DNA of 64,000 nt from Flavobacterium limicola (GCF_003634755.1 NZ_RBXA01000004.1:179699-243698); one strand, 5' to 3'. Numbered from the stretch's first letter, positions 25,543-33,452 are shown. Notes: generated by a model from the sequence alone, not told the origin. A program made the numbers and translations.

Positions 25543-26799
25543 ATGAACTATATATTTTTAGACACAAATGTTTTCATTCATTTTAAAGATTTTGACCAAA
25601 TTGATTGGAAAAATTTAATTAGTTCGGATGAAGATTTTTTGATCACAATTGTTCCAACTGTAATTGACGAACTTGATTCTCACAAGTATAATAAAAATCC
25701 AAAAATATCAAAACGTATTAAAAGAATTCTTCCTAAAATAGAAAACTATATAACAACCGATCAATTAGTAAAGTTAATTACATCAAGACCAAAAAATGAA
25801 ACTTTTATTAATAATCAACTAAATAAAAATGAACAAGACGATTCTATTCTTGCATCAATCATAGAATTCAAAAGCATATTAAGTGAAAAGGATAATATTA
25901 TATATATAACATATGATACTGGCCCAAGATTAAAAGCCAAAACTCTTTCTATTAATTGTTTAAAAATTGATGAATCATATCTTCTACCTAATGAGCCTGA
26001 TGAAAATGAAAAAAGAAGTAAAGAATTAGAAAAAGAACTCAACAAGTTCAAAAACCAATCTCCAAAAGTGATTATAGGCTTTCTGGACAATGATAACTTT
26101 TATAAATGTGAGAGCAAAAAAGATTTAAAATCTAAAGAAATATTTATATCAGAATCGGTAAGTGAACTAAAAGAGAAATTTAACTATTTAGAAAAAATTG
26201 ATTTTGAAAATAGTACAAATAATTTATTGAAAACTTTAAGTTTTCAAGCACTTAGTGATGATCAAATAAAACGTTATAACTCCGAATTAGATTTGTTTTT
26301 TGCTAAATATGAAGATTATTATTCTTCAATTTTTGATATGGTTTCATATGAAAACGAATGTATAGAAATTAAATTAATTATTCGTAATGATGGAACAGCA
26401 CCAGGAGAAGATATTGACATAGAATTTCATTTTCCAGATGGTTTTGAATTACTAACAAAAAAAGGATTCCCAAAAACAATAAAGGAACCAGAAGCTCCTT
26501 ACAAACCTAAAAATAAATTTGATTATCAACATAACAATATAAATTTCCCAGTTCTTTCTAATAACTATAAAACACCAATTTCAAATATCAATTTAAATGC
26601 TCCAACTATAAAAAAAACAAATAGTTATAATGTAGATTTCCATTTAAGGAATCTAAAACATAATCAATCATTTGAGTTTGAAACTTTATATTTGAAATAT
26701 GATAATCGAGAGTTAGCAAAAAATTTTTGTATTGACTATAAAATAATGATTAGCAATTATCCCAAAGTAATTACTGGAAAACTGAATGTAATTGTTTAA
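25543..26799 (+). CDS. cassette 2: PIN-domain protein with C-terminal beta domain
   Basis: This 418-residue protein begins with a PIN nuclease domain (about 1-140). Candidate metal-binding acids are Asp7 in FLDTNVFIHF, Glu43 in VIDELDSHKY, Asp99/Asp100 in NEQDDSILAS and Asp125 in TYDTGPRLKAK. A linker and helical region (about 145-250) follow, and then a beta-rich domain (about 255-418) with YENECIEIKLIIRNDGTAPG, reminiscent of immunoglobulin-like sandwiches. PIN domains cut RNA, often in toxin or defence systems. There is no separate small antitoxin gene next to it. It begins 22 bases after the GTTAGGC core. RNA cleavage is inferred. Confidence 0.75.
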   Translation: MNYIFLDTNVFIHFKDFDQIDWKNLISSDEDFLITIVPTVIDELDSHKYNKNPKISKRIKRILPKIENYITTDQLVKLITSRPKNETFINNQLNKNEQDDSILASIIEFKSILSEKDNIIYITYDTGPRLKAKTLSINCLKIDESYLLPNEPDENEKRSKELEKELNKFKNQSPKVIIGFLDNDNFYKCESKKDLKSKEIFISESVSELKEKFNYLEKIDFENSTNNLLKTLSFQALSDDQIKRYNSELDLFFAKYEDYYSSIFDMVSYENECIEIKLIIRNDGTAPGEDIDIEFHFPDGFELLTKKGFPKTIKEPEAPYKPKNKFDYQHNNINFPVLSNNYKTPISNINLNAPTIKKTNSYNVDFHLRNLKHNQSFEFETLYLKYDNRELAKNFCIDYKIMISNYPKVITGKLNVIV

Positions 26800-26811
26800 T
26801 AAAAAAACATC

Positions 26812-26945
26812 GCCTAACAGGCGTTTGGCAAGATTGCGAAGTTTGTAGTGAAATCACGTTTATTTCTCGCAAGAAATTTTATCATTGCTAAAAAATAATC
26901 GGTTACGAACTTCCAGCCATCGCAAAGCAGCTGAACGTTAGCGAC
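26812..26945 (+). other. attC-like recombination site C
   Basis: Left core GCCTAAC (26812-26818, exact RYYYAAC) and right core GTTAGCGAC (26937-26945). Inner arms GAAGTTTGTA and TACGAACTTC pair at nine of ten positions, with further patchy pairing (TTTG/CAAA). The site is less perfect than site B but has the same layout and length. Confidence 0.7.
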
Positions 26946-26973
26946 AGGCTTAAAAAAAACTAAATCCGAATTT

Positions 26974-27843
26974 ATGGAGAAAAATCAAAGCCCATTCTCT
27001 TCCAAGCAAATTATCACATTTATATTTCTAACTTTCGGAATTACGGCGTTTTTTGACATTTATTCAATTTGGCTCAACGTAAGCGGAACAGCGGCTACAT
27101 TATTCAATACCGCTGCAATGTGGAGTCCGGCAATAGCTGTATTTCTGACCAAATTGATTTATAAGCAAGTTGCAATCTCAATAAATTGGAAATGGCCAAA
27201 AACAAAGTATATTCTTTTGTCGTTTGCAATTCCTATACTTTATTCTTTAATTTCTTTTCTGATAATTTGGGTTGCTGGTTGGGGAACTTTCTACAATCAG
27301 GAATTTTTAAAAGAAATATCTAATTCTTATGGGATTACTTCTCTTTCTCCGAGTTTCGTCATTTTCATATTTGTTTTAATGACAGGAGTTTTTGGCGTTT
27401 TTGGCAGTTGTGCTAATGCTTTAGGAGAAGAAATTGGTTGGAGAGGGTTTTTAACAACTCAATTATTTTATAAATATGGTTATATTAAAACATCTTTAAT
27501 TATTGGAATAATATGGGCTGTTTGGCATTATACCGTTTTAATATTTGGTGATTACAATAATGGAACGCCTTTTTGGTTCGGATTGATTTGTTTTACGATA
27601 ATGATTATCGCAGCAACATTCATTTTTACTTGGTTTACTATAAAAAGTGGAAGTCTATTTCCTGCTGTACTATTACATGCCACACACAATCTTTATATCC
27701 AAAGAATATTTACGCCCTTAACTGATACTAATTTGATTACACCTTGGTACATTGGCGAATTCGGTATTGTATTACCATTTGTTATGATTGTGTTTGCTTT
27801 TTATTTCATTTCAAGAAGAAAGGAATTAATGAGCGGAAAGTAA
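26974..27843 (+). CDS. cassette 3: CPBP-family intramembrane metalloprotease
   Basis: A 289-residue protein with about eight membrane helices. The CPBP/CAAX protease signature is present: EEIGWRGF (Glu152, Glu153, Arg157), a His in WAVWHY and a His/Asn in HATHN. The family includes prenyl-protein proteases and bacteriocin-immunity proteins. It lies about 30 bases after the right core of site C and is directly followed by site D, so it is a cassette gene. Substrate is unknown; an immunity or signalling role would fit a mobile cassette, but that is inference. Confidence 0.85.
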   Translation: MEKNQSPFSSKQIITFIFLTFGITAFFDIYSIWLNVSGTAATLFNTAAMWSPAIAVFLTKLIYKQVAISINWKWPKTKYILLSFAIPILYSLISFLIIWVAGWGTFYNQEFLKEISNSYGITSLSPSFVIFIFVLMTGVFGVFGSCANALGEEIGWRGFLTTQLFYKYGYIKTSLIIGIIWAVWHYTVLIFGDYNNGTPFWFGLICFTIMIIAATFIFTWFTIKSGSLFPAVLLHATHNLYIQRIFTPLTDTNLITPWYIGEFGIVLPFVMIVFAFYFISRRKELMSGK

Positions 27844-27850
27844 AAAGCCA

Positions 27851-27951
27851 GTCGCTAACAGCCGTTTCACGCAATTGCGAATTTTGTAGTATGTTCACGA
27901 TTGCGTTTCGCAAAAATTTTTATCCGATCGCGGAAATATGACCAGCTAGCG
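27851..27951 (+). other. attC-like recombination site D (degenerate right half)
   Basis: Left core GTCGCTAAC (27851-27859) is the exact complement of the core opening cassette 3. The right core reads GCTAGCG (27945-27951), one transition away from GTTAGCG. Inner pairing is poor apart from TTTC/GAAA and CGC/GCG patches. The right core lies inside repeat R1. Confidence 0.6.
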
Positions 27952-28247
27952 CGAGCGTCCCACTTGTGAACATTCTCATGAGTAAATAACTTTAAATTAA
28001 ACCTGCAAAGTTGAGCAATCAATACTAGTAAAAAAGCTATATTCATTAAAATTAAGAAAATTATTTTAAATAAAGATTTGTAGCTCTTCTGTTTGGTTAA
28101 ACCATCGGGTGTTTTAATTGCCAATTGGAATGACACAGCATATACAAAAGCGATAGTGAATTGAAGAAGTATTTCTGCGCTATAGGGTTTTCTTATTTGG
28201 AAAATGACATAGTAATTTTGATTAGATTTGTTTTGACATAACATCTT
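27867..28247 (-). pseudogene. truncated membrane-protein reading frame fused to repeat R1 and attC D
   Basis: From an ATG at 28247 the frame encodes a plausible membrane protein: RKPYSAEILLQFTIAFVYAV, a loop with KQKSYKSLFK, and a second helix IIFLILMNIAFLLVLIAQL. Beyond that the frame runs through R1 and the attC-like site D in antisense, so the last 45 or so residues are repeat-derived. I read this as a gene whose 3' end was replaced by the repeat. It is the only minus-strand frame in the cassette region. Family is not recognised. Confidence 0.4.
27941..28009. repeat. dispersed repeat R1
   Basis: ACCAGCTAGCGCGAGCGTCCC followed by TGAACAT, CTCATGAGTAAATA and TTAAACCTGCAA. It aligns with R3 (29986-30050) over about 65 bases and with R2 (29680-29727) over its first 45 bases. 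Confidence 0.75.
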
Positions 28248-28253
28248 TGTGGC

Positions 28254-28278
28254 TGCGAATTGCAAATTCTCGCACCAG
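28254..28278. repeat. short palindrome plus ACCAG, related to the R-repeats
   Basis: TGCGAATTGCAAATTCTCGCA is an imperfect palindrome followed by CCAG, as in the lead-in to R1 and R2 (both have GCG... then ACCAG). It lies just before the M20 peptidase gene. Confidence 0.4.
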
Positions 28279-28310
28279 AAGGATAATTAGAATTTTAAAA
28301 ATGTAACTTA

Positions 28311-29603
28311 ATGAAGAAAATATTCCTATCACTTTGTTTTTTGATTGCTTTTATCAATAGCAAAGCACAAAATTTATCTAATACAGAAAATAAGATAGTA
28401 GCCTATATCAATGAGCATTTGCCAGAAACTAGAGATTTACTTATTAAAACAGTCAACATCAATAGTGGAACATTAAATATTGAAGGTGTAAAAAAAGTAG
28501 GCGCGATTTACGGTGCCGAACTTGAAAAAGCTGGACTTAAAAGCGAATGGATAAGCTTGCCAGATAGTTTGCAACGAGCAGGCCATTTAGTGGCCACCAA
28601 AAAAGGAACTAAGGGAAAACGAATATTTATTATTGGCCATTTAGATACGGTTTTTGAACCAGATATGCCTGCTAATAATTGGACAATGTTAAATGATTCA
28701 ACAGCTACAGGGCAAGGTGCTATTGATATGAAAGGGGGTGATGTAATAGTTATTGCAGCATTGCAAGCCTTAAAAAATTTAGGCTTATTAGACAACGCAT
28801 CAATAATAGTTTATTTTACAGGAGATGAAGAAAGAGCTGGACTACCCATTAGCGTAAGCCGTAAAGATTTTATAAAACGAGCTCAGCAATGTGATGTAGC
28901 GTTAGGTTTTGAAACAGCCATAGGTCTTAACACAGTTACAACAGCTCGTCGTGGGGCTAGTAGCTGGACATTAAATGTGACTGCTAAAACTGGCCACTCT
29001 CAAGGTGTTTTCAGTAGTAATTCTGGCTATGGTGCTATTTATGAATCTGCAAGAATTTTAAATGATTTTCGTTTGCAATTAAGTCAAGAAAAGTATTTGA
29101 CTTTTAATCCAGGATTGATAATTGGCGGCTCAGAAATGAATTATGATGCTGATAAAGCCAAAGGTGATGCAATAGGTAAAACGAATATCATTTCGCCTAC
29201 AGTTACCGTTGTTGGTGATTTACGTTTCTTAACCGAAGAACAAAAAGAAACTGCCAGAGAAAAAATGAAAGCTATTGTAAACAATAATCTAAATGGAACA
29301 AAGGCTACAATTAGTTTTAGCGATGGTATACCTGGAATGGCTCCAAAAGAAGGTAATAATCGCTTACTTGCTATTATTGATAGTATTTCGCAAGACATGG
29401 GAATAGGTAAAACAGTTGCCGGCGACCCGGGTTCTAGAGGTGCCGGAGATATTTCGTATATAGCAAAATATGTAGATTGTATAGATGGTTTAGGTTCTTC
29501 TGGTAAGGGTGCCCATGCCGCTGGTGAAACTATTAACCTGAAAGAATTTCCATATTTAATTCAACGAGCTGCGATTTTAATTTACAGATTAACACAAAAT
29601 TAA
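28311..29603 (+). CDS. secreted M20 family metallopeptidase (glutamate carboxypeptidase-like)
   Basis: A 430-residue exported peptidase: signal about 1-19 (NSKAQ), M20 catalytic domain, and an inserted dimerisation domain (about 210-320). Zinc ligands and catalytic residues appear in GHLDTVFE (His110, Asp112), GQGAIDMKGG (Asp139) and GDEER (Glu173/Glu174), with a further His in GKGAHAAGE near the C-terminus. It resembles CPG2-type enzymes that remove C-terminal Glu or cleave dipeptides in the periplasm. The gene stands between repeats R1 and R2, so it may have arrived with the mobile region. Confidence 0.9.
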   Translation: MKKIFLSLCFLIAFINSKAQNLSNTENKIVAYINEHLPETRDLLIKTVNINSGTLNIEGVKKVGAIYGAELEKAGLKSEWISLPDSLQRAGHLVATKKGTKGKRIFIIGHLDTVFEPDMPANNWTMLNDSTATGQGAIDMKGGDVIVIAALQALKNLGLLDNASIIVYFTGDEERAGLPISVSRKDFIKRAQQCDVALGFETAIGLNTVTTARRGASSWTLNVTAKTGHSQGVFSSNSGYGAIYESARILNDFRLQLSQEKYLTFNPGLIIGGSEMNYDADKAKGDAIGKTNIISPTVTVVGDLRFLTEEQKETAREKMKAIVNNNLNGTKATISFSDGIPGMAPKEGNNRLLAIIDSISQDMGIGKTVAGDPGSRGAGDISYIAKYVDCIDGLGSSGKGAHAAGETINLKEFPYLIQRAAILIYRLTQN

Positions 29604-29679
29604 AAGGCCTTTACAGTTTTCTCTGGAAGTAGGTTTTTACAATTGAATGGAATTGAATCTCCGATTGCGCCGATGAAAA

Positions 29680-29727
29680 ACCAGCTAGGGCGTGCGTCCC
29701 GCTCTTGAACATGATCAAAAGTAAACA
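29680..29727. repeat. dispersed repeat R2
   Basis: ACCAGCTAGGGCGTGCGTCCC then TTGAACATGATCAAAAGTAAA, closely matching the first 45 bases of R1. The preceding CCGATTGCG also matches R1's lead-in CCGATCGCG. Confidence 0.7.
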
Positions 29728-29783
29728 TCAATTCTAATACGGATAAGTACGAATTAATCACATCATACTAAAACAAATAAATT

Positions 29784-29954
29784 ATGTCAAGAATTGTAAT
29801 GGCAATAGGTTTAGTAATCGCTTTTATAGGTTGGATTTTATACCGACTAATTATTAAAAAAGACTTAAGTAAAAATTTAAATAACTTGTACCTTGGACTA
29901 TTTTTTATAATAACATGGGTATTATTTTATTTTTTTATTGTTGAATCTTTTTAA
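29784..29954 (+). CDS. 56-residue two-helix membrane peptide
   Basis: A small frame with ATG at 29784 encoding two hydrophobic helices (about 3-22 and 35-52) joined by a basic loop (IIKKDLSKNLNN) and ending IVESF. It lies between repeats R2 and R3 and is followed by a terminator at 30041-30071. Composition and clean flanks argue that it is expressed. It is not recognised; a small cassette-like gene is possible given the flanking repeats. Confidence 0.6.
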   Translation: MSRIVMAIGLVIAFIGWILYRLIIKKDLSKNLNNLYLGLFFIITWVLFYFFIVESF

Positions 29955-29985
29955 TCATCGTGAAATAATGACTATACATACTCAA

Positions 29986-30050
29986 GTAGCGCGAACGCTC
30001 CCTTTTGTATATTTTCTCATGAGTAAATATTTATAAATTAAACCTGCAAG
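29986..30050. repeat. dispersed repeat R3
   Basis: AGCGCGAACGCTCCC, then CTCATGAGTAAATATTTATA and AAATTAAACCTGCAAG; about 30 of 34 bases match R1 over the CTCATGAG...CCTGCAA part. Its end forms the left arm of a terminator that is broken in R1. Confidence 0.7.
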
Positions 30051-30071
30051 CTTAAACTTGCAGGTTTTTTT
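30041..30071 (+). terminator. rho-independent terminator after the 56-residue gene
   Basis: Ten-base-pair perfect stem AACCTGCAAG / CTTGCAGGTT with loop CTTAAA and a seven-T tail. Confidence 0.88.
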
Positions 30072-30163
30072 GCTTCAAATACTAACATTTATACTAATTC
30101 ATTTAATGAACAATAGTTCATGAGGCAATCAATAAGTTCTACTAATATGGAAAAAGAAACTAT

Positions 30164-31129
30164 TTAAAGGTGACACAAAACAATTGAGAAATAAATGGGC
30201 ATCCCAAAAGTAATATTAAAAGGAAACGTTACAGCTAATGCCATGGGCAGAAAAATTCCTGGATTGGCCTTTGGAACGGCTATTTTCATGGCTGCAGGAA
30301 CTGCAATGTAAGAAGCGCTTGCCGCGAGTACTGCGAAAATAAAACGGTTACCAACATCATCTGTAATAAATTGGCTTAAAAAAGCTACGATACAACCATT
30401 GATCAGCGGAAAAACAACTGCAAAGAAAATGCTGAACCACCCACTTTTAAAAAAATCATTTAATTTTCGGCCACTAACAATTCCCATATCCAACAAAAAC
30501 AAGGCTAAAAACCCTTTGAAAATATCAGTCGTAAAAGGCTTAATTCCCAACGCTTGCTGTTCGCTCGCTAAAAAACCAATAACCAAACTACCCAAAATCA
30601 AAAGTACACTTCCATTAGTGAACGAATGTTTAATGATAGTACTCATCTTGGTTTTCTTAACTTCTTCTTTACTGAATAACCGTATTAAAATTACTCCTAT
30701 GATAATCGCAGGAGCCTCCATCAGCGCCATTACAGCGACCATATGACCACTGAAAGTATAGTTTTGAATTTCTAAAAAAGATATAGCCGTTACAAAAGTC
30801 ACCGCACTCACGGAACCATAAGCTGCAGCTATAGCCCCAGAATTCTCGATACTGTATTTCCTCTTCAAAATAAAAAAAGTATACAATGGAATTAATCCTG
30901 CAATCAATACTCCAAACGCTATGGACCAAAGTATGTCTATGGTAAAATGACTATGAGCCAATTCCTGTCCGCCTTTGAAACCAATTGAAAAAAGAAGGTA
31001 CAGCGATATAAACTTAGACGTATTTTCCGGAATTTCTAAGTCACTTTTTACATAGACCGCTATAATTCCCAACACAAAAAACAATAAGGCTGGATTGGTT
31101 AAATTATCGAACAATAAACTTAAATTCAT
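30164..31129 (-). CDS. sbtA: SbtA-type sodium-dependent bicarbonate permease
   Basis: This 321-residue membrane protein has about ten helices and two inverted-topology halves, as in the SbtA (formerly DUF897) family. Conserved segments visible are SIGFKGGQEL, AAAYGSVSAVTF and SASYIAVPAAMK. In cyanobacteria SbtA imports HCO3- with Na+. It is the last gene of a five-gene minus-strand operon whose first gene is divergent from a CbbR/CmpR-like LysR gene. In a heterotroph the bicarbonate would feed carboxylases. Family is secure; ion specificity is by analogy. Confidence 0.88.
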   Translation of the reverse strand: MNLSLLFDNLTNPALLFFVLGIIAVYVKSDLEIPENTSKFISLYLLFSIGFKGGQELAHSHFTIDILWSIAFGVLIAGLIPLYTFFILKRKYSIENSGAIAAAYGSVSAVTFVTAISFLEIQNYTFSGHMVAVMALMEAPAIIIGVILIRLFSKEEVKKTKMSTIIKHSFTNGSVLLILGSLVIGFLASEQQALGIKPFTTDIFKGFLALFLLDMGIVSGRKLNDFFKSGWFSIFFAVVFPLINGCIVAFLSQFITDDVGNRFIFAVLAASASYIAVPAAMKIAVPKANPGIFLPMALAVTFPFNITFGMPIYFSIVLCHL

Positions 31130-31158
31130 CTATTTTTTTTATTTTAGAAATTACTATT

Positions 31159-32118
31159 TTATTTTTGAGTGGCCCTTTTTAACCGGTCATTTATTGTTTT
31201 ACCCAAGCCAAAATCCGGAAATCGTTCCGCTATAATGCAGTCGAGATGGCAATTATCCAATCGATGCAAAGCAGCATAAAGTTGTGAAGCTGCTTCTGCT
31301 AAATTTCCTGTCGCGGATAAAACTTCTTGTTGTACAATTTTGGGATCATTTACCTCCTTTTGGAATACGACAACTCCAATTTTTTGATCTGGAAACGTTA
31401 GCAGCTTCTTTTTCACATCGGTGGTCAAAAAAGTCGTGGTCAAAGGAGCATAATGCTTAGAAAACATACCTGGTGCCGCTGGAGCGATATCATCATGGGT
31501 TATCATTTTTACTTGCCCCACAACTGCTTGAATGTCCTCTACAGCCAAAGAACCCAGGCGATATAAAATAGGCTCCCCATTTTCAAATCCTATGATAGTT
31601 GACTCTATTCCTCTTTGACAAGCTCCCCCATCCAAAACCATTGGTAATACTTCTTCAAAATAGTCCGCAACATGTGTTGCCGTAGTGGGACTTATAGAGC
31701 CAAAAGGATTGGCACTTGGTGCCGCTAAAGGATAGGCTAACTCATTAAGCAGGGCTAAGATTACTGGATGATTTGGAACTCTCACCGCCAACGTATCTTT
31801 ACCACCGGTGACTAAATCCGGAACAGCAATATGCTTTTTTAAAACTAAAGTTAAAGGTCCTGGCCAGAAAGCTTTCGCCAACAAAGCGGCTTTTTCAGGA
31901 ATATCTCTCGCTATTTCAGAAAGGACGTCTGCAGATTTTATATGAACAATCAACGGATTAAAGAATGGTCTTTGTTTCATCGTAAAAATACTCTCGATGG
32001 CTCTTGAACTATAGATATTTCCTGCTAATCCATAAACAGTTTCGGTAGGAATTGCTATGATTTGGTCCTGATTTAAAAGCGCAACGGCTTTTGGAATCGA
32101 ATTACTAATTATACTCAT
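31159..32118 (-). CDS. sua5: L-threonylcarbamoyladenylate synthase, Sua5 type
   Basis: A 319-residue two-domain Sua5. The N-terminal YrdC/TsaC domain (about 8-195) has IPTETVYGLAGN, KQRPFFNPLIVH, WPGPLTLVL and PSANPFGSISPT; the C-terminal Sua5 domain (about 210-319) follows APGMFSKHYAP. It makes threonylcarbamoyl-AMP from Thr, bicarbonate and ATP for the t6A37 modification of tRNA. It lies between sbtA (29-base gap) and the DUF6671-like gene (3-base gap). Its use of bicarbonate is an interesting match with the neighbouring permease. Confidence 0.93.
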   Translation of the reverse strand: MSIISNSIPKAVALLNQDQIIAIPTETVYGLAGNIYSSRAIESIFTMKQRPFFNPLIVHIKSADVLSEIARDIPEKAALLAKAFWPGPLTLVLKKHIAVPDLVTGGKDTLAVRVPNHPVILALLNELAYPLAAPSANPFGSISPTTATHVADYFEEVLPMVLDGGACQRGIESTIIGFENGEPILYRLGSLAVEDIQAVVGQVKMITHDDIAPAAPGMFSKHYAPLTTTFLTTDVKKKLLTFPDQKIGVVVFQKEVNDPKIVQQEVLSATGNLAEAASQLYAALHRLDNCHLDCIIAERFPDFGLGKTINDRLKRATQK

Positions 32119-32121
32119 AAA

Positions 32122-32958
32122 TTAAGGGTTACAGGAATCACAAAATCCTGGGTCTTCAGTTGTTTTTTGATGGGGATACATTTTCTCGGAACTAAAAGAA
32201 CACTTCTTGCAGCAATAAATAAAACTCAATGTGGAACGAGTGGGCACTGAACACCAAGAACAAGGCAAGCCCTGTTTCGCATCTGTCACACAAAAACCAG
32301 GCGTTTTACAGCTTGGGCATTCTCTTTTTATCGCGTCTAATAATTTTTGTGCAGCAATTTTGATTACACCCATTCGTGTGGGATTATACATTGCACGCAT
32401 ATCCGTTTCTGCATAGACACTTCCATGAGCAGACATCAAAAGCTGGAACGAATCCTCCAAATGACTGTTTGTCGTAATTCCTTTAACTAGTCCTGTGATG
32501 TCATCTGGCTTGGTTCTCAATAGTATGGCATGAGACGGGAATTGTACTTTATTTGCAAAATCCAAGAGCATTTCTGTATTGAGGATGTTTTCTCCGTAAA
32601 AATTAGTATCCAGACTCAGTTCGCGGACCACTATTTCCAAATTATTTTTTTTATCGATAAAAATTAAAAATTCGTCATCTGCTTGTGCAAAAAAAATAGA
32701 AGGATGTGAACCAAAAGAACCTTCACTGGCAATGCCCAGATTGCAATCAAATTGTTCCATAGCTGCCAGACACTTTGCCCTAACAGTTGCCAATGCTGTA
32801 TCTTTTCGCTTTATTTCTCCGGAAAAAGTTCCAAAAATATCCGAGTCATAGTTCTCAGGTACAAAGCATTGTACTCCTAGTCCTTCCTCTAAAATTGGAG
32901 TGATCACTTGTTCTTTTTGATGCTTTGTTGCAATCAATAATCGTCTGCCTTCAAACAT
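32122..32958 (-). CDS. DUF6671-like protein with C-terminal zinc ribbons
   Basis: A 278-residue soluble protein. Residues 1-200 form an uncharacterised alpha/beta domain (GRRLLIATKHQKEQVI at the start, GIASEGSFGSHPS in the middle). The last 65 residues contain paired cysteines ECPSCK, GLPCSWC, YCCKKC and FCDSC, likely two zinc ribbons. It matches what I recall of DUF6671 in Bacteroidetes and other phyla. No function is established. It is translated with sua5 (3-base gap) and the 96-residue gene (3-base gap). Confidence 0.75.
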   Translation of the reverse strand: MFEGRRLLIATKHQKEQVITPILEEGLGVQCFVPENYDSDIFGTFSGEIKRKDTALATVRAKCLAAMEQFDCNLGIASEGSFGSHPSIFFAQADDEFLIFIDKKNNLEIVVRELSLDTNFYGENILNTEMLLDFANKVQFPSHAILLRTKPDDITGLVKGITTNSHLEDSFQLLMSAHGSVYAETDMRAMYNPTRMGVIKIAAQKLLDAIKRECPSCKTPGFCVTDAKQGLPCSWCSVPTRSTLSFIYCCKKCSFSSEKMYPHQKTTEDPGFCDSCNP

Positions 32959-32961
32959 TGC

Positions 32962-33252
32962 TTAATCCTTATTTCTTGGTTTAAGTACGAGTTGAATAAC
33001 ACCTTCAATTTCTAAATCCATATCCTTTAGTGCCGCTTCCTTTATAAGCTCCTTAATGTAGGCTGATGCATCTAAAAGTGTCTCTTGTCTTATTTTTGAA
33101 TGTGGATTCTCTTTATTGAACCGAATCTGATTGCTAAATATTTCTAAATTATGATAGTTAATCTTACTGTTTATCAATGAAAACAGTACTTTGCCTGCTT
33201 CTGATGGCGAAAACTGCCCTTCAATCAGCTTAAATTGATATTCTTTCTTCAT
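32962..33252 (-). CDS. conserved 96-residue protein of unknown function
   Basis: A small soluble protein (KKEYQFKLIEGQFSPSEAGK..., ending VLKPRNKD) predicted mainly helical with a C-terminal strand. It has no signal or cysteine. It sits within the sbtA operon with single-digit gaps on both sides, so it is likely made together with the permease. I looked for PII/SbtB-like features and did not see them. Confidence 0.7.
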   Translation of the reverse strand: MKKEYQFKLIEGQFSPSEAGKVLFSLINSKINYHNLEIFSNQIRFNKENPHSKIRQETLLDASAYIKELIKEAALKDMDLEIEGVIQLVLKPRNKD

Positions 33253-33258
33253 AGCGTT

Positions 33259-33432
33259 TTATAATAAAATTTTATTTTTTTGTAATGTGTAAGTCGTAAA
33301 AAATATTCCTGAACCAAGAAACAGGGTAAAAAACAAATTGTTAGGTTCTAGGAATGTCAATAGTATTCCAACGATTAGCCAAATCACCGCAACGAGTAAA
33401 CTAATTTTTATATTTTTGATTTTATGTATCAT
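33259..33432 (-). CDS. 57-residue two-helix membrane peptide
   Basis: The start at 33432 (MIHKIKNIKIS...) was chosen; a longer frame to 33507 would overlap the promoter TACCTTTG at 33460-33453. The peptide has a basic N-terminus and two hydrophobic segments (about 10-28 and 33-50) ending TLQKNKILL. It is the first gene of the sbtA operon and divergent from the LysR gene. It could be a small permease-associated subunit, which is inference. Confidence 0.6.
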   Translation of the reverse strand: MIHKIKNIKISLLVAVIWLIVGILLTFLEPNNLFFTLFLGSGIFFTTYTLQKNKILL

Positions 33433-33452
33433 AACGACTAATTTAATTTCTC

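Larger units (their letters stand above)
24443..27951 (+). mobile_element. integron-like gene cassette array without integrase (CALIN-like), three cassettes
   Basis: Three plus-strand genes, each followed by a 100-140 base imperfect palindrome. The cores opening each unit (24443 GTTGGTGGC, 25515 GTTAGGC, 26937 GTTAGCGAC) are exact reverse complements of the left cores of the palindromes closing the same units (25388 GCCACCAAC, 26812 GCCTAAC, 27851 GTCGCTAAC). This is what excision and insertion of circular cassettes at G^TT leaves behind. GTTAGGC and GCCTAAC match the integron consensus GTTRRRY/RYYYAAC fully; the others deviate. Unit sizes are about 1.07, 1.42 and 1.0 kb. No tyrosine recombinase is encoded in the window. 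Confidence 0.72.

Noticed and set aside
24443..27951. An integron integrase gene within the window
   Set aside because: No protein with tyrosine-recombinase motifs (R...HxxR...Y) is encoded near the array; the integrase, if any, lies elsewhere.
30399..30746. 115-codon reading frame antisense to sbtA
   Set aside because: Shadow of a membrane-protein gene on the opposite strand.
32962..33252. The 96-residue protein as an SbtB/PII-like regulator of SbtA
   Set aside because: Size is similar, but no T-loop, ferredoxin-like pattern or nucleotide-binding motif could be seen.
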